Shown: positions 33,173-41,499 of the stretch, one piece after another
Numbering within the stretch: position 1 is the first letter of the stretch
How the letters are laid out: each line of letters starts with the position of its first letter
Source of the DNA: Pilosibacter fragilis
GTDB taxonomy: Bacteria; Bacillota; Clostridia; Lachnospirales; Lachnospiraceae
Reading direction: 5' to 3'
DNA length: 64,000 bases
NCBI RefSeq assembly: GCF_032490495.1
Contig: NZ_JAVYJB010000007.1
Location: forward strand, 62,001-126,000
Notes under the pieces: model-generated
The model's input: the letters and a program-made list of their open reading frames with translations, nothing else
What the model was told of the DNA's origin: nothing
Database searches by the model: none
Position numbers and translations under genes: made by a program

Positions 33173-35603
33173 ACTTATGAAGGAGGACCTGAAGCGGCGA
33201 CTCTGGGCCATTGGTTTTTCGGTTCTGGCGCTGTTTTTTGCGATGCCGATGGCGGCAGCCATGGGGATCGGAGAGATCGGAAACCAGTACAAGCAATGGC
33301 TGATCTCCGGAACCGGATACGAGAATATGGTGCCGGAGGCACTGCGTCAGACGAAGATCCTGCGGCTTGCCGGTGAGATCCTGGGTTTTGAAAATTATGC
33401 CCTCTTCATGGTGGTCGGAGCCGCGGCGATGATTCTCGGACTCACAGGATTTTTGTATCTCCACTCAAAGAAACAGATCGATTTTTACAACAGCCTCCCT
33501 GTGAAGAGGGAGATGCTGTTTACCGTGAAATTCTTTGACGGATTTCTGATCATCCTGGCCGCTTACCTGATCAATATGTTTGCGGCGTTTGGAGTTTTCT
33601 GCGGAAACGGGATCGCGGCGGGCGATCTTTTCAAGGTGATGTTTGCTTCCTTCGCGGTCAATATGATCGGATTTCTCCTGATCTATGTGGTGATGGTGAT
33701 CGCGGTGCTTCTCACAGGGAATCTCTTTATCTCGATCCTCGGCGCAGGCGTCCTGTACGGATATTTGCCGGCGGTCTCCCTGCTGATCGAGGGCTTAAAA
33801 TCCCTGTTCTTTGTGACACGGGGAAGAGAAGGCGATGTGTATTGGCTTGCAAAATACGGTTCCCCCATCGGCTATTTCACAAAACTGGCAGGCGCGGGGC
33901 TTGATGCGTTCCACTCAGACCAGTTTTATGACGATATCGACTATGGATTTTCCAGGATCCAGATGGAGCTGCAGAGTACCGCTGACAGCGGCGCAGAGCT
34001 CTTAAAGCTTTGCGGGCTCGGGATCTTTGCGGCGGTGATCCTCACCGGGATCGCACTGGTCCTCTATAGGATCCGACCGTCGGAGGCGGCGGGAAAGGCC
34101 ATGTCATTTAAGAAGACTCAGGCGCCGATCAAGATTCTGCTTCTCATTCCGATGACCGTGACCACGACAGTATTCTTATGGAGCATCTACTACAGCGGCG
34201 TATGGGCAGCGGTCGGCTTTGTACTTGGACTTGTACTTACGAGCTGCCTCATCGAGATCATTTATCATTTTGATTTCACGAAGCTTTTTGCAAATCCGGT
34301 CCAGACGGTGATCGGAGGTGCCATAGCTATTCTGGTGGTGGGGGCCTTCTGGATGGACGTTTTTGGATATGATTCCTATATTCCGGACGAAAAGGACTTC
34401 GTATCCGCATCCATCGACCTGAACCTTGACAATGAGCCGGACTGCGGGCTTCCGTACCGGAGCGGTGATTCTTATAATTGGCGCTATATGAATTCAAGTG
34501 ATTACGCGGACGCAAATATGAAGCTTACCGATTACGCTGTTGTCCGTGCCTTTGCGGAAAAGGCGGTAGAGAACGCGAAGCAGCAGAGAAACCAGCAGAT
34601 AAAAGGCGACGGCTCCTACAGCTACCGCGATGACGGCGGCTATATGATCTATGTTAAGGCAGGCTACCGGCAGAAAAACGGAAAGACGGTTTATCGTTCT
34701 TACCGGATCACCCGTTCCGTTCTTGGCAGTACCCTGGATGAGATCTATGCGACGAAGGAGTACAAGGACGGCACATATCCGGTGATGTCCTATCAGCCGG
34801 AGAATATCACGGGGATCTACTGGTTGTCAGACCGTGGTATCCTTGAAGTGAGTGCGGATGACACACTTCGCGCGGAGATCCTCGCGGCGTATCAGGAGGA
34901 ATTGGCAGGGCTCACCATCAATGAGAGAGCCGTCGAGGTTCCGGTGGCAGCACTGAGATTTCTCACAAAGGCGGAGAATGAGTATCTCGGCGCGATCAGC
35001 AGCCAGAGAGGCTATACTTCCCAGGGATTCCAGATGGAAGATATGCAGATAGTGAACTTTGTTCCGGTCTATCCGTCCTTTACAAAGACGATTGCCCTCT
35101 TAAAGCAGGCGGGCACGGATGTGACAGCGAAGCTCTCTGCGGATGATGTCACACAGGTAAAGATCCTGTATCCGACGGAGTATGAGAGTACTGCAGCCGG
35201 GGAGAATGCGGTCACAGGAGAGGACGTCCCGATCAGCGAAAAAAGCGGGGGAGTGACGGCAGAAACGGAATTGAAGGCTGTTTCTTATGGCGGTCAGAAG
35301 ATGCTCACCATCGTAAATGACGGGTCGGAGGAGAACCGAAGGAAGATCGAGGAGATTCTTTCCGCCAGTGCGCCGGAGATCATGCTTGACAGAAATCGCC
35401 TCTGCACCTATGAGATGGGAATCGAGATCGATGTGTCCATAAAACCCGACAGCGCCTTTTCCTTCGGAAATGGAACTGTGGATGAACGGGTCTACCGGAT
35501 CATGGGAGATACGGTTCCGGAGTGTATTGAGAAAGCGTTAAATTACAGTAAAATCAGTACAAAATATGTTAGAAAAGGCATCGGAGTGATGAAAAACGAT
35601 TGA
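33147..35603 (+). CDS. Large ABC transporter permease with long soluble domain
   Basis: An 818-residue membrane protein. The first 400 residues hold about ten hydrophobic segments in ABC-2-like order, starting FSVLALFFAMPMAAAMG and ending WSIYYSGVWAAVGFVLG and IGGAIAILVVGAFW. The last 400 residues are hydrophilic with no membrane helix, beginning YDSYIPDEKDFVSASIDLNL; they most likely face outside and may bind substrate. The start is ATG 33147, 8 bases after GGAGGT; an earlier in-frame GTG at 33126 is less likely. I recall this layout as the DUF6449-type permease of GntR-regulated clostridial exporters, but this was not checked. It completes a three-gene operon. Confidence 0.85.
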   Translation: MTSRNLFFKLMKEDLKRRLWAIGFSVLALFFAMPMAAAMGIGEIGNQYKQWLISGTGYENMVPEALRQTKILRLAGEILGFENYALFMVVGAAAMILGLTGFLYLHSKKQIDFYNSLPVKREMLFTVKFFDGFLIILAAYLINMFAAFGVFCGNGIAAGDLFKVMFASFAVNMIGFLLIYVVMVIAVLLTGNLFISILGAGVLYGYLPAVSLLIEGLKSLFFVTRGREGDVYWLAKYGSPIGYFTKLAGAGLDAFHSDQFYDDIDYGFSRIQMELQSTADSGAELLKLCGLGIFAAVILTGIALVLYRIRPSEAAGKAMSFKKTQAPIKILLLIPMTVTTTVFLWSIYYSGVWAAVGFVLGLVLTSCLIEIIYHFDFTKLFANPVQTVIGGAIAILVVGAFWMDVFGYDSYIPDEKDFVSASIDLNLDNEPDCGLPYRSGDSYNWRYMNSSDYADANMKLTDYAVVRAFAEKAVENAKQQRNQQIKGDGSYSYRDDGGYMIYVKAGYRQKNGKTVYRSYRITRSVLGSTLDEIYATKEYKDGTYPVMSYQPENITGIYWLSDRGILEVSADDTLRAEILAAYQEELAGLTINERAVEVPVAALRFLTKAENEYLGAISSQRGYTSQGFQMEDMQIVNFVPVYPSFTKTIALLKQAGTDVTAKLSADDVTQVKILYPTEYESTAAGENAVTGEDVPISEKSGGVTAETELKAVSYGGQKMLTIVNDGSEENRRKIEEILSASAPEIMLDRNRLCTYEMGIEIDVSIKPDSAFSFGNGTVDERVYRIMGDTVPECIEKALNYSKISTKYVRKGIGVMKND

Positions 35604-35727
35604 TAGATCAACGAATATCATGTATAATCGAACAAGTCTGAATAGGAGAGGAAAAACCTGGCAGGGAACTGCCGGGTTTTGCCGTTTCCTGAATCTGAAA
35701 TATGGATAGAAAAATCGGAGGTTTATC

Positions 35728-36606
35728 ATGGAATTTTTTGGAAATATCATAAAGGGGATCATGATCGGCATCGCGAACATCATTCCGGGCGTTTCCGGAG
35801 GAACAATGGCGGTGTCTCTCGGTATCTATGACCGGCTCATCGGTTCGATCTCCGGCCTGTTTCGGGAATTCAAAAAGAGTATCCTGTTTCTGATCCCGAT
35901 CATTATCGGCGCCGGAATCGGCATTGTGGGTTTTACCTACGCCATCGAATACCTGCTCGATAAGCATACCTTCGTTACCTGTATGGCATTTGTGGGCCTG
36001 ATCCTCGGTGGACTTCCGGCGATCTTTTCGTCCATGAGGGCAAAGGTATCTTCGGGCGGGGTCGGTGTGTTTGGAATCCTTGCCTTTGTGATCGCCTTTG
36101 CGATCTCCGGCGGCATGCCGCTTTTAAAGGAGAGCAAGGACGCCCTCACGGTGATTGCGGTGACTCCGGGAAATATGGTGATCTTATTTATCCTCGGTAT
36201 TGTGGCTTCTGCCACAATGGTAATTCCGGGTGTTTCCGGCTCCATGATGCTGATGATCTTCGGCTATTATTACGCGATCATCAATACGATCAAGACATTC
36301 CTTGACAATCTCCGCGCCTTTGACCTTGCGGGCATGAAGGAGGGGATCCTGCTCCTGGCGCCGTTCGGGATCGGCGTGGTTTTGGGAATCTTTCTGATCG
36401 CAAAGCTGATCACGTTCCTCTTTGAAAAGTACGGCGTGCAGACATTCTGCGCGATCTTAGGCCTCGTGATCTCGTCCCCGATCGCAATCTTTATCAACAC
36501 GGGACTTGTATCGAAGCTCGGCTCCCTGTCACTGTGGGAGATCTTATTTGGAATCGTCCTCATGGCTGCCGGGGCTTTCATTACGGTATTTGTGGGCGAG
36601 CGGTAA
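35728..36606 (+). CDS. DUF368 family lipid-carrier translocase (PopT-like)
   Basis: A 292-residue polytopic membrane protein with the paired signature of DUF368. GIANIIPGVSGGTMAVSLGIYDRLI is near the N-terminus and VIPGVSGSMMLMIFGYY is near the middle, indicating an internal repeat. Members have been identified as undecaprenyl phosphate translocases that return the lipid carrier from the outer leaflet after cell-wall polymer synthesis. The start at 35728 follows a GGAGG site. It is transcribed with or shortly after the ABC operon; 124 bases separate them and no terminator was clear there. Confidence 0.9.
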   Translation: MEFFGNIIKGIMIGIANIIPGVSGGTMAVSLGIYDRLIGSISGLFREFKKSILFLIPIIIGAGIGIVGFTYAIEYLLDKHTFVTCMAFVGLILGGLPAIFSSMRAKVSSGGVGVFGILAFVIAFAISGGMPLLKESKDALTVIAVTPGNMVILFILGIVASATMVIPGVSGSMMLMIFGYYYAIINTIKTFLDNLRAFDLAGMKEGILLLAPFGIGVVLGIFLIAKLITFLFEKYGVQTFCAILGLVISSPIAIFINTGLVSKLGSLSLWEILFGIVLMAAGAFITVFVGER

Positions 36607-36609
36607 ATA

Positions 36610-36669
36610 AAAAAGACCGTCTGCGGGAAATGATAGGAAAGATATCCTATGCCCACAGACGGTCTTTTT
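36610..36669. terminator. Bidirectional terminator
   Basis: AAAAAGACCGTCTG pairs with CAGACGGTCTTTTT (36656-36669), with an inner AGGAAAGATATCCT hairpin. It separates the convergent DUF368 and zinc-ribbon genes. Confidence 0.93.
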
Positions 36670-36723
36670 ACTCGATTTATTAGTTCCGGTCCCACAGGAC
36701 CGGTCCCGCCATTGCGAAATAGC

Positions 36724-37245
36724 TTATTCCTGATCCTCTGTAACGTTCACAGTTGTCTCAGCAGCTTCGGTCTCAAACTTCTCATCCGGTACTGCCTCGC
36801 AGGTGCAGGTCTCAGCAGTCGTTTCTTCTCCGGCGGTTTCAGACGCTTCGGCTGTATCGACAACATCGATATCGTCGCCCTCCGGTTTTGCCTCCGCGAT
36901 CTTTGCGCCGCATTTGCTGCAGAAAGCAGAGGTCTTTTCAATCTTTGCACCGCATTCCGGACAGTGGATAAATCCTTCTAAGGTGGAGAGCTTGTCCTGA
37001 AGCTCGTCGATGGTCTTTAAGCTTTCGCGGATCAGGGTGAATTCTGCGGTGTAGGCCTCCTCATCTGCTTCATTTGCGGCTTCGAATACCTTTTTGCCGA
37101 TCTGCGCATACTGGCGGTTCAGCGCCTCCTTCTCCCTTGAGAGCTGCGTCTTTAACTGGACCGTGTCAGAAAGCTCCTTTGTCTTCTGGGCAACCTGTTT
37201 CCCGGTTTCGGTGAGGCTGCGTTTCATATCTGTAAAAAATGCCAT
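36724..37245 (-). CDS. Zinc-ribbon protein with coiled-coil
   Basis: A 173-residue cytoplasmic protein. Residues 1-85 are a charged coiled-coil-like helix (RSLTETGKQVAQKTKELSD and LKTQLSREKEALNRQYAQIG). Residues 93-115 are a zinc ribbon with CPECGAKI and CSKCGAKI. The tail of about 55 residues is acidic and low complexity. Such proteins are widespread in Clostridia without a known role. A TTGACT/TAGAAT promoter and AAGGAG ribosome site on the minus strand support expression. Confidence 0.85.
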   Translation of the reverse strand: MAFFTDMKRSLTETGKQVAQKTKELSDTVQLKTQLSREKEALNRQYAQIGKKVFEAANEADEEAYTAEFTLIRESLKTIDELQDKLSTLEGFIHCPECGAKIEKTSAFCSKCGAKIAEAKPEGDDIDVVDTAEASETAGEETTAETCTCEAVPDEKFETEAAETTVNVTEDQE

Positions 37246-37279
37246 TGCAATAAACTCCTTTCGAAAGTGGATTGGTACG

Positions 37280-37297
37280 GCCGCCTTAAAAGGCGGC
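37280..37297 (-). other. Hairpin in the zinc-ribbon gene leader
   Basis: CCGCCTT and AAGGCGG form a short G+C stem with a two-base loop in the 5' leader of the minus-strand gene. No T-run; role unknown. Confidence 0.4.
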
Positions 37298-37311
37298 GAT
37301 ATATTGTCTCT

Positions 37312-37340
37312 ATTCTAATCTTTTTAGAAGAAAAAGTCAA
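37312..37340 (-). promoter_or_regulatory. Promoter of the zinc-ribbon gene
   Basis: Minus-strand TTGACT (complement of 37335-37340), 17-base spacer, TAGAAT (complement of 37312-37317). Confidence 0.7.
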
Positions 37341-37467
37341 TTTCCAATGCCAGATTCATGAAGCGGCGGAAAAATCCAATGCCACCGCTGTATTGTACAG
37401 AATTTTCAGATCGGAAAATTCCTGCCCGCATACAGTAACCGCAGAACAATTATAGGACTTTAGTAGG

Positions 37468-37496
37468 TTGATGCGAAAGATAAAGTGTGCTATGAT
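37468..37496 (+). promoter_or_regulatory. Promoter of the sulfhydrylase gene
   Basis: TTGATG at 37468-37473, 17-base spacer, TATGAT at 37491-37496. The leader to ATG 37563 is only about 60 bases, so there is no room for a SAM riboswitch, which often controls this gene elsewhere. Confidence 0.6.
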
Positions 37497-37562
37497 AGAA
37501 GCATTCAGCAGGTCTGCGCTTCCTGCGCAGTCCATATGTCAGACATAATGGAGGAAACGATC

Positions 37563-38843
37563 ATGGGAGAAAAGAGAAAACCGGCAACGATCTGTATCCA
37601 GAGCGGATGGAAACCAAAGAACGGAGAGCCGAGAGTTCTTCCGATTTATCAGAGCACAACTTTTAAATATGAGACGAGCGAGCAGATGGGAAGACTGTTC
37701 GATCTGGAGGAAGATGGCTATTTCTATACAAGACTTGCGAACCCGACGAATGATGCGGTAGCGGAAAAGATCTGTGAGCTGGAAGGCGGAGTGGCTGCGA
37801 TGCTCACATCTTCCGGACAGGCGGCGAACTACTATGCGGCTTTTAATATCTGCAATGCGGGTGACCATATTATCAGCGCAGCGACGATCTACGGCGGAAC
37901 CTCCAACCTGTTTACAGTGACAATGAAAAAACAGGGGATTGATGTGACTCTGGTGGATCCGGACGCACCGGAGGAGGAGATCGAGAAGGCGTTCCGTCCG
38001 AATACAAAAATGGTATTCGGTGAGACGATCGCGAACCCGGCTCTTGTCGTTCTCGATATTGAGAAATTTGCGCGGCTTGCCCACAGACATGGGGTGCCGC
38101 TTATCGTGGATAACACGTTTGCGACACCGATCAACTGCCGGCCGTTCGAGTGGGGCGCGGATATCGTGACCCATTCTACCACAAAATATATGGACGGACA
38201 TGCGATGACTGTCGGAGGCTGCATCGTTGACAGCGGAAACTTCGACTGGAATGCCCATGCGGATAAATTTCCGGGACTTACCACACCGGATGAATCCTAT
38301 CATGGAATCGTGTATACCGAGCGCTTCGGTAAGAAAGCCTATATCACAAAGGCGACCGCGCAGCTTATGCGCGATCTCGGATCGATCCCGTCCCCGATGA
38401 ACTCCTTCCTTTTAAATGTTGGTCTTGAGACCCTGCACCTGAGAATGCCGAAGCATTGCGAGAACGCCCAGAGGGTTGCGGAGTGGCTGCTTGCGAGAGA
38501 GGACGTGGCATGGGTCAATTATCCAGGCTTAAAGGAGAATAAGTACCATGCTCTGGCTGAAAAATATATGCCGGACGGAAGCTGCGGCGTGATCTCTTTT
38601 GGATTAAAGGGCGGAAGACGGGCGGCAGGAGAGTTCATGGACAAACTGAAATTCGTTGCCATCGTCACACATGTTGCCGATGCGAGAACCTGTATTCTCC
38701 ATCCGGCAAGCCATACCCACCGCCAGCTTACCGATGAGCAGCTCGTGGAGGCGGGAGTTGATCCGTCCCTGATCCGGCTCAGCGTTGGAATTGAGGATGC
38801 GGATGACATTATTGAAGATTTAAGACAGGCACTGGAAGATTAA
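37563..38843 (+). CDS. metY: O-acetylhomoserine sulfhydrylase (aminocarboxypropyltransferase)
   Basis: PLP enzyme of the Cys/Met metabolism fold, 426 residues, which makes homocysteine from O-acetylhomoserine and sulfide. The start MGEKRKPATICIQSGWKP, the YFYTRLANPTNDAVAEKI segment and the PLP lysine in STTKYMDGH (Lys208) fit MetY rather than MetB, as does the length above 420. The C-terminal TCILHPASHTHRQL and GIEDADDIIEDL motifs are also typical. GGAGG precedes ATG 37563; an upstream in-frame ATG lies in the -10 region and cannot be used. Confidence 0.92.
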   Translation: MGEKRKPATICIQSGWKPKNGEPRVLPIYQSTTFKYETSEQMGRLFDLEEDGYFYTRLANPTNDAVAEKICELEGGVAAMLTSSGQAANYYAAFNICNAGDHIISAATIYGGTSNLFTVTMKKQGIDVTLVDPDAPEEEIEKAFRPNTKMVFGETIANPALVVLDIEKFARLAHRHGVPLIVDNTFATPINCRPFEWGADIVTHSTTKYMDGHAMTVGGCIVDSGNFDWNAHADKFPGLTTPDESYHGIVYTERFGKKAYITKATAQLMRDLGSIPSPMNSFLLNVGLETLHLRMPKHCENAQRVAEWLLAREDVAWVNYPGLKENKYHALAEKYMPDGSCGVISFGLKGGRRAAGEFMDKLKFVAIVTHVADARTCILHPASHTHRQLTDEQLVEAGVDPSLIRLSVGIEDADDIIEDLRQALED

Positions 38844-38940
38844 ATGCTCCTGATGTGCAGGCTGTGTTGAGGACCAGATGACAAGAAGCCGCCGGGGAAA
38901 CAGTCTCTGGAGGCCTAACAGAAGATATGAGGCATAATTT

Positions 38941-40527
38941 ATGATCGAAATGGATGAAATGAAGGGAAGAGGAAAGCGTGGTCTTTTAAGAGTCGTATTC
39001 GGACGAACTATGTTCTTCCTGCTGTTTATCGCGCTGCAGCTGGCGTTTTTCTTCTGGATCTATGTATGGCTGGATAACAAATATCAGGCCTGGGGATACG
39101 GTTCTTTCGCTTTGATCAGTGCGATCCTCACGATCCATATTCTGAACGAAAAGCAGAACGCCAGCTTTAAAATGGCGTGGCTGATCCCTGTCCTGTTGTT
39201 TCCGGTATTCGGAACCTTGTTCTACGTGTTTGTCCAGCTTCAGATGGAGACGAAGATCTTCGCCAAACGGATCGCCGAGGTTCAGAAGAGGACGGACCAC
39301 TTTCTGGAGCAGGACACGGCTGTCTATGAACGGCTTAGCCGCAGGAGCCGGAGAAATGCGAATCTCAGCCATTATATGAAGAAAAGCGGCGGCTATCCTA
39401 CCTGGGACCGCACGAACTTCAAATATTTTCCGCTGGGAGATGAGTTCTATACGGATGTCCTTCAGGAGCTCCAAAAGGCCAGAAGATATATTTTTGTCGA
39501 ATATTTCATTATTTCAAAAGGGATCCTGTGGGATTCGATCCTGAAGATCCTTGAGCAGAAGGCGAAAGAGGGCGTAGAGGTAAGAATCCTCTATGATGGC
39601 ATGAACTCCTTTTCCAACCTGCCCCACGACTATCCGAAGGAGCTGGAGGCAAAGGGAATCCGCTGCCGGATCTTCAATCCGATCCGCCCGGCGATCTCTA
39701 CAAGCCAGAATAACCGTGATCACAGAAAGATCCTTGTGATCGATGGTCATACCGCCTACACCGGCGGCGTGAACCTCGCGGACGAGTATATCAATCGGAA
39801 AGTCCGGTTTGGCCACTGGAAAGACAATGCGATCCGCCTGAAGGGAGACGCCGTGAAGAACTTTACGGTGATGTTCCTTCAGATGTGGGACGTCTGCTCA
39901 AAAAAGCCGGATTCTGATTTTGATTACGGCCCATATCTTGATACCGGGGATTATTTCCATTCTCCGGAGCTTGACATGGATGGATTTTCAATCCCGTTTT
40001 CTGACAGCCCGATCGATGGGGAACCGGTGGGGCACCAGCTTTATCTGGATATTATCTATCAGGCAAAGAAATATGTGTACATTATGACTCCTTATCTGGT
40101 GCTCGATGATGATATGATCACAGCCCTGACCTATGCGGCAAAGCGCGGGGTGGACACGGTCATCATCATGCCTCATATTCCCGATAAAAAGTCAGCGTTC
40201 ATGCTGGCTCATTCCTACTATACGGAGCTGATAGAGGCGGGGGTAAAGATTTATGAGTACCTGCCGGGGTTTGTCCACTCAAAGACGTTTGTCAGCGATG
40301 GGGAGAAAGCTGTGGTTGGATCCGTCAATATGGATTTCAGAAGCCAGTATCTGAATTTTGAGTGCGGCGTTTATATTTATGAGAATCCGGTGGTGGAGCA
40401 GATCAAAAAAGATTTTGATGAGACGCTGCCGAAATGCGTGCGTATGACAAAAGAGAGCGTAGAGGCGCTTCCGGCACTGCATAAGTTCTGCGGAAAGGCG
40501 ATGCGGCTGATCGCACCGTTGATGTAG
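38941..40527 (+). CDS. cls: Cardiolipin synthase
   Basis: A 528-residue phospholipase D superfamily enzyme that condenses two phosphatidylglycerols into cardiolipin at the membrane. It has two N-terminal membrane helices (MFFLLFIALQLAFFFWIYVW and MAWLIPVLLFPVFGTLFYVF). The two catalytic HKD motifs are HRKILVID at His261 and HSKTFVSD at His446, each followed by GGVN or GSVN. The start is not certain; ATG 38941 has only a weak TGAGG site and ATGs at 38950 and 38959 are in frame. It is alone in a short intergenic setting, with a terminator shared with the convergent psiE-like gene. Confidence 0.94.
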   Translation: MIEMDEMKGRGKRGLLRVVFGRTMFFLLFIALQLAFFFWIYVWLDNKYQAWGYGSFALISAILTIHILNEKQNASFKMAWLIPVLLFPVFGTLFYVFVQLQMETKIFAKRIAEVQKRTDHFLEQDTAVYERLSRRSRRNANLSHYMKKSGGYPTWDRTNFKYFPLGDEFYTDVLQELQKARRYIFVEYFIISKGILWDSILKILEQKAKEGVEVRILYDGMNSFSNLPHDYPKELEAKGIRCRIFNPIRPAISTSQNNRDHRKILVIDGHTAYTGGVNLADEYINRKVRFGHWKDNAIRLKGDAVKNFTVMFLQMWDVCSKKPDSDFDYGPYLDTGDYFHSPELDMDGFSIPFSDSPIDGEPVGHQLYLDIIYQAKKYVYIMTPYLVLDDDMITALTYAAKRGVDTVIIMPHIPDKKSAFMLAHSYYTELIEAGVKIYEYLPGFVHSKTFVSDGEKAVVGSVNMDFRSQYLNFECGVYIYENPVVEQIKKDFDETLPKCVRMTKESVEALPALHKFCGKAMRLIAPLM

Positions 40528-40590
40528 GGAGAACGCAGGAGAAAAACGGCCTTGCGGGGAAAGAACCGGATGGCATCATACAGAAAAAGA

Positions 40591-40632
40591 AAAGGAAGCG
40601 GGCAGAGGAGAATTTCCTCTACTCGCTTCCTT
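40591..40632. terminator. Terminator between cls and the PsiE-like gene
   Basis: GGAAGCG and AGAGGA pair with TCCTCT and CGCTTCC. The right arm overlaps the last codons of the minus-strand gene. Confidence 0.8.
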
Positions 40633-41185
40633 CCTTCTCGTTCAGCGGGTCGGCAGCGGCTGTGTTGATGGATGATTCTGCGCGTTCCCGTAAAGAGGTT
40701 GCGCCAATCTCCTTTTTGTAGGCTGCGATCGCGTCCGCGATCCGTTCTTTGATGTACTGGTCTTTTTCTAATTTTCTTTCCTGCTCATCCGGATTATCCA
40801 GAATGGGTACGAAGAGAAACCTGCGGACAGCGAAGAGGATCGCAACGGCAACACAGCCGATAAGAGCTTCTTTGATGGCAAGGTGGTCGATGACCATCTG
40901 TCTTGCCACGGAGAAGAGAAGGACTTCGACGATGGAGTCGATGTCATGGCGGCAGAACATTTTTAAAAGCTCTACGCCAATGACGAGATCGAAGCTTTTC
41001 TTCATGAAATCGGAAAGATCGAAGCCATTGTCGAGATACAGGCTGTACAGGTTGTGGGGAACCGGCACAAAGGCGATCAGGATCGCGACGATCAGGATCA
41101 GGGCGCAGACAATCTCCAGATAGGAGGAGACTTTCATAAGGAATAGCTGCGCTCTCTGGATGCGGGGACTTGTGTAGTGCTTCAT
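40619..41185 (-). CDS. PsiE-like membrane protein
   Basis: A 188-residue membrane protein with four predicted helices (LEIVCALILIVAILIAFVPV, a region near SFDLVIGVELLKMF, IVEVLLFSVARQMVI and ALIGCVAVAILFAVRRFLF). It resembles phosphate-starvation-inducible PsiE. The C-terminal 60 residues are charged and cytoplasmic (KEIGATSLRERAESS). The role of PsiE is not known. It is on the minus strand opposite cls, with no Pho-box seen nearby. Confidence 0.75.
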   Translation of the reverse strand: MKHYTSPRIQRAQLFLMKVSSYLEIVCALILIVAILIAFVPVPHNLYSLYLDNGFDLSDFMKKSFDLVIGVELLKMFCRHDIDSIVEVLLFSVARQMVIDHLAIKEALIGCVAVAILFAVRRFLFVPILDNPDEQERKLEKDQYIKERIADAIAAYKKEIGATSLRERAESSINTAAADPLNEKEGSE

Positions 41186-41417
41186 GAGCTGGTACCTCCC
41201 GGGGTATAGAGAAGTCTTGATGACTTATGCAGAGGTGGACGGGTTGCTGCTTTGTCTTGAAACGTGCTGCAGGTGGTGGAAAACTACAGCAATATGGACA
41301 AATATTTAAAAATATTATACAGAAAACCGGCAATATTATCAATTATGAATTGAAATTGTGTTAAATAAAATACAAAATCGCCCCGGATCCGTTCATACTT
41401 TTTTAATAGAAAAAATT

Positions 41418-41446
41418 TTGATTTTTTATTACAAATATGTTACACT
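41418..41446 (+). promoter_or_regulatory. Promoter of the SH3/NlpC gene
   Basis: TTGATT at 41418-41423, 17-base spacer, TACACT at 41441-41446. The 314-base gap between the PsiE-like gene and this one holds only this promoter and A+T-rich sequence that I could interpret. Confidence 0.65.
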
Positions 41447-41499
41447 ATTGTTCGTATGTATCGTACAGGAAGACGGAAAACAGTAATGGAGATAAACAC

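Noticed and set aside
5455..37519. A 17-base identity, ATTCAGCAGGTCTGCGC, at 5455-5471 and 37503-37519
   Set aside because: In 64 kb, about 0.1-0.25 such chance matches are expected over both strands, so it is not convincing as a repeat family.
37320..37562. Possible SAM riboswitch ahead of metY
   Set aside because: The predicted start leaves only about 60 bases of leader and no S-box core was found.
37539..38303. Long minus-strand open frame antisense to metY
   Set aside because: Low-complexity Arg/His-rich translation opposite a clear PLP enzyme; shadow of biased codon use.
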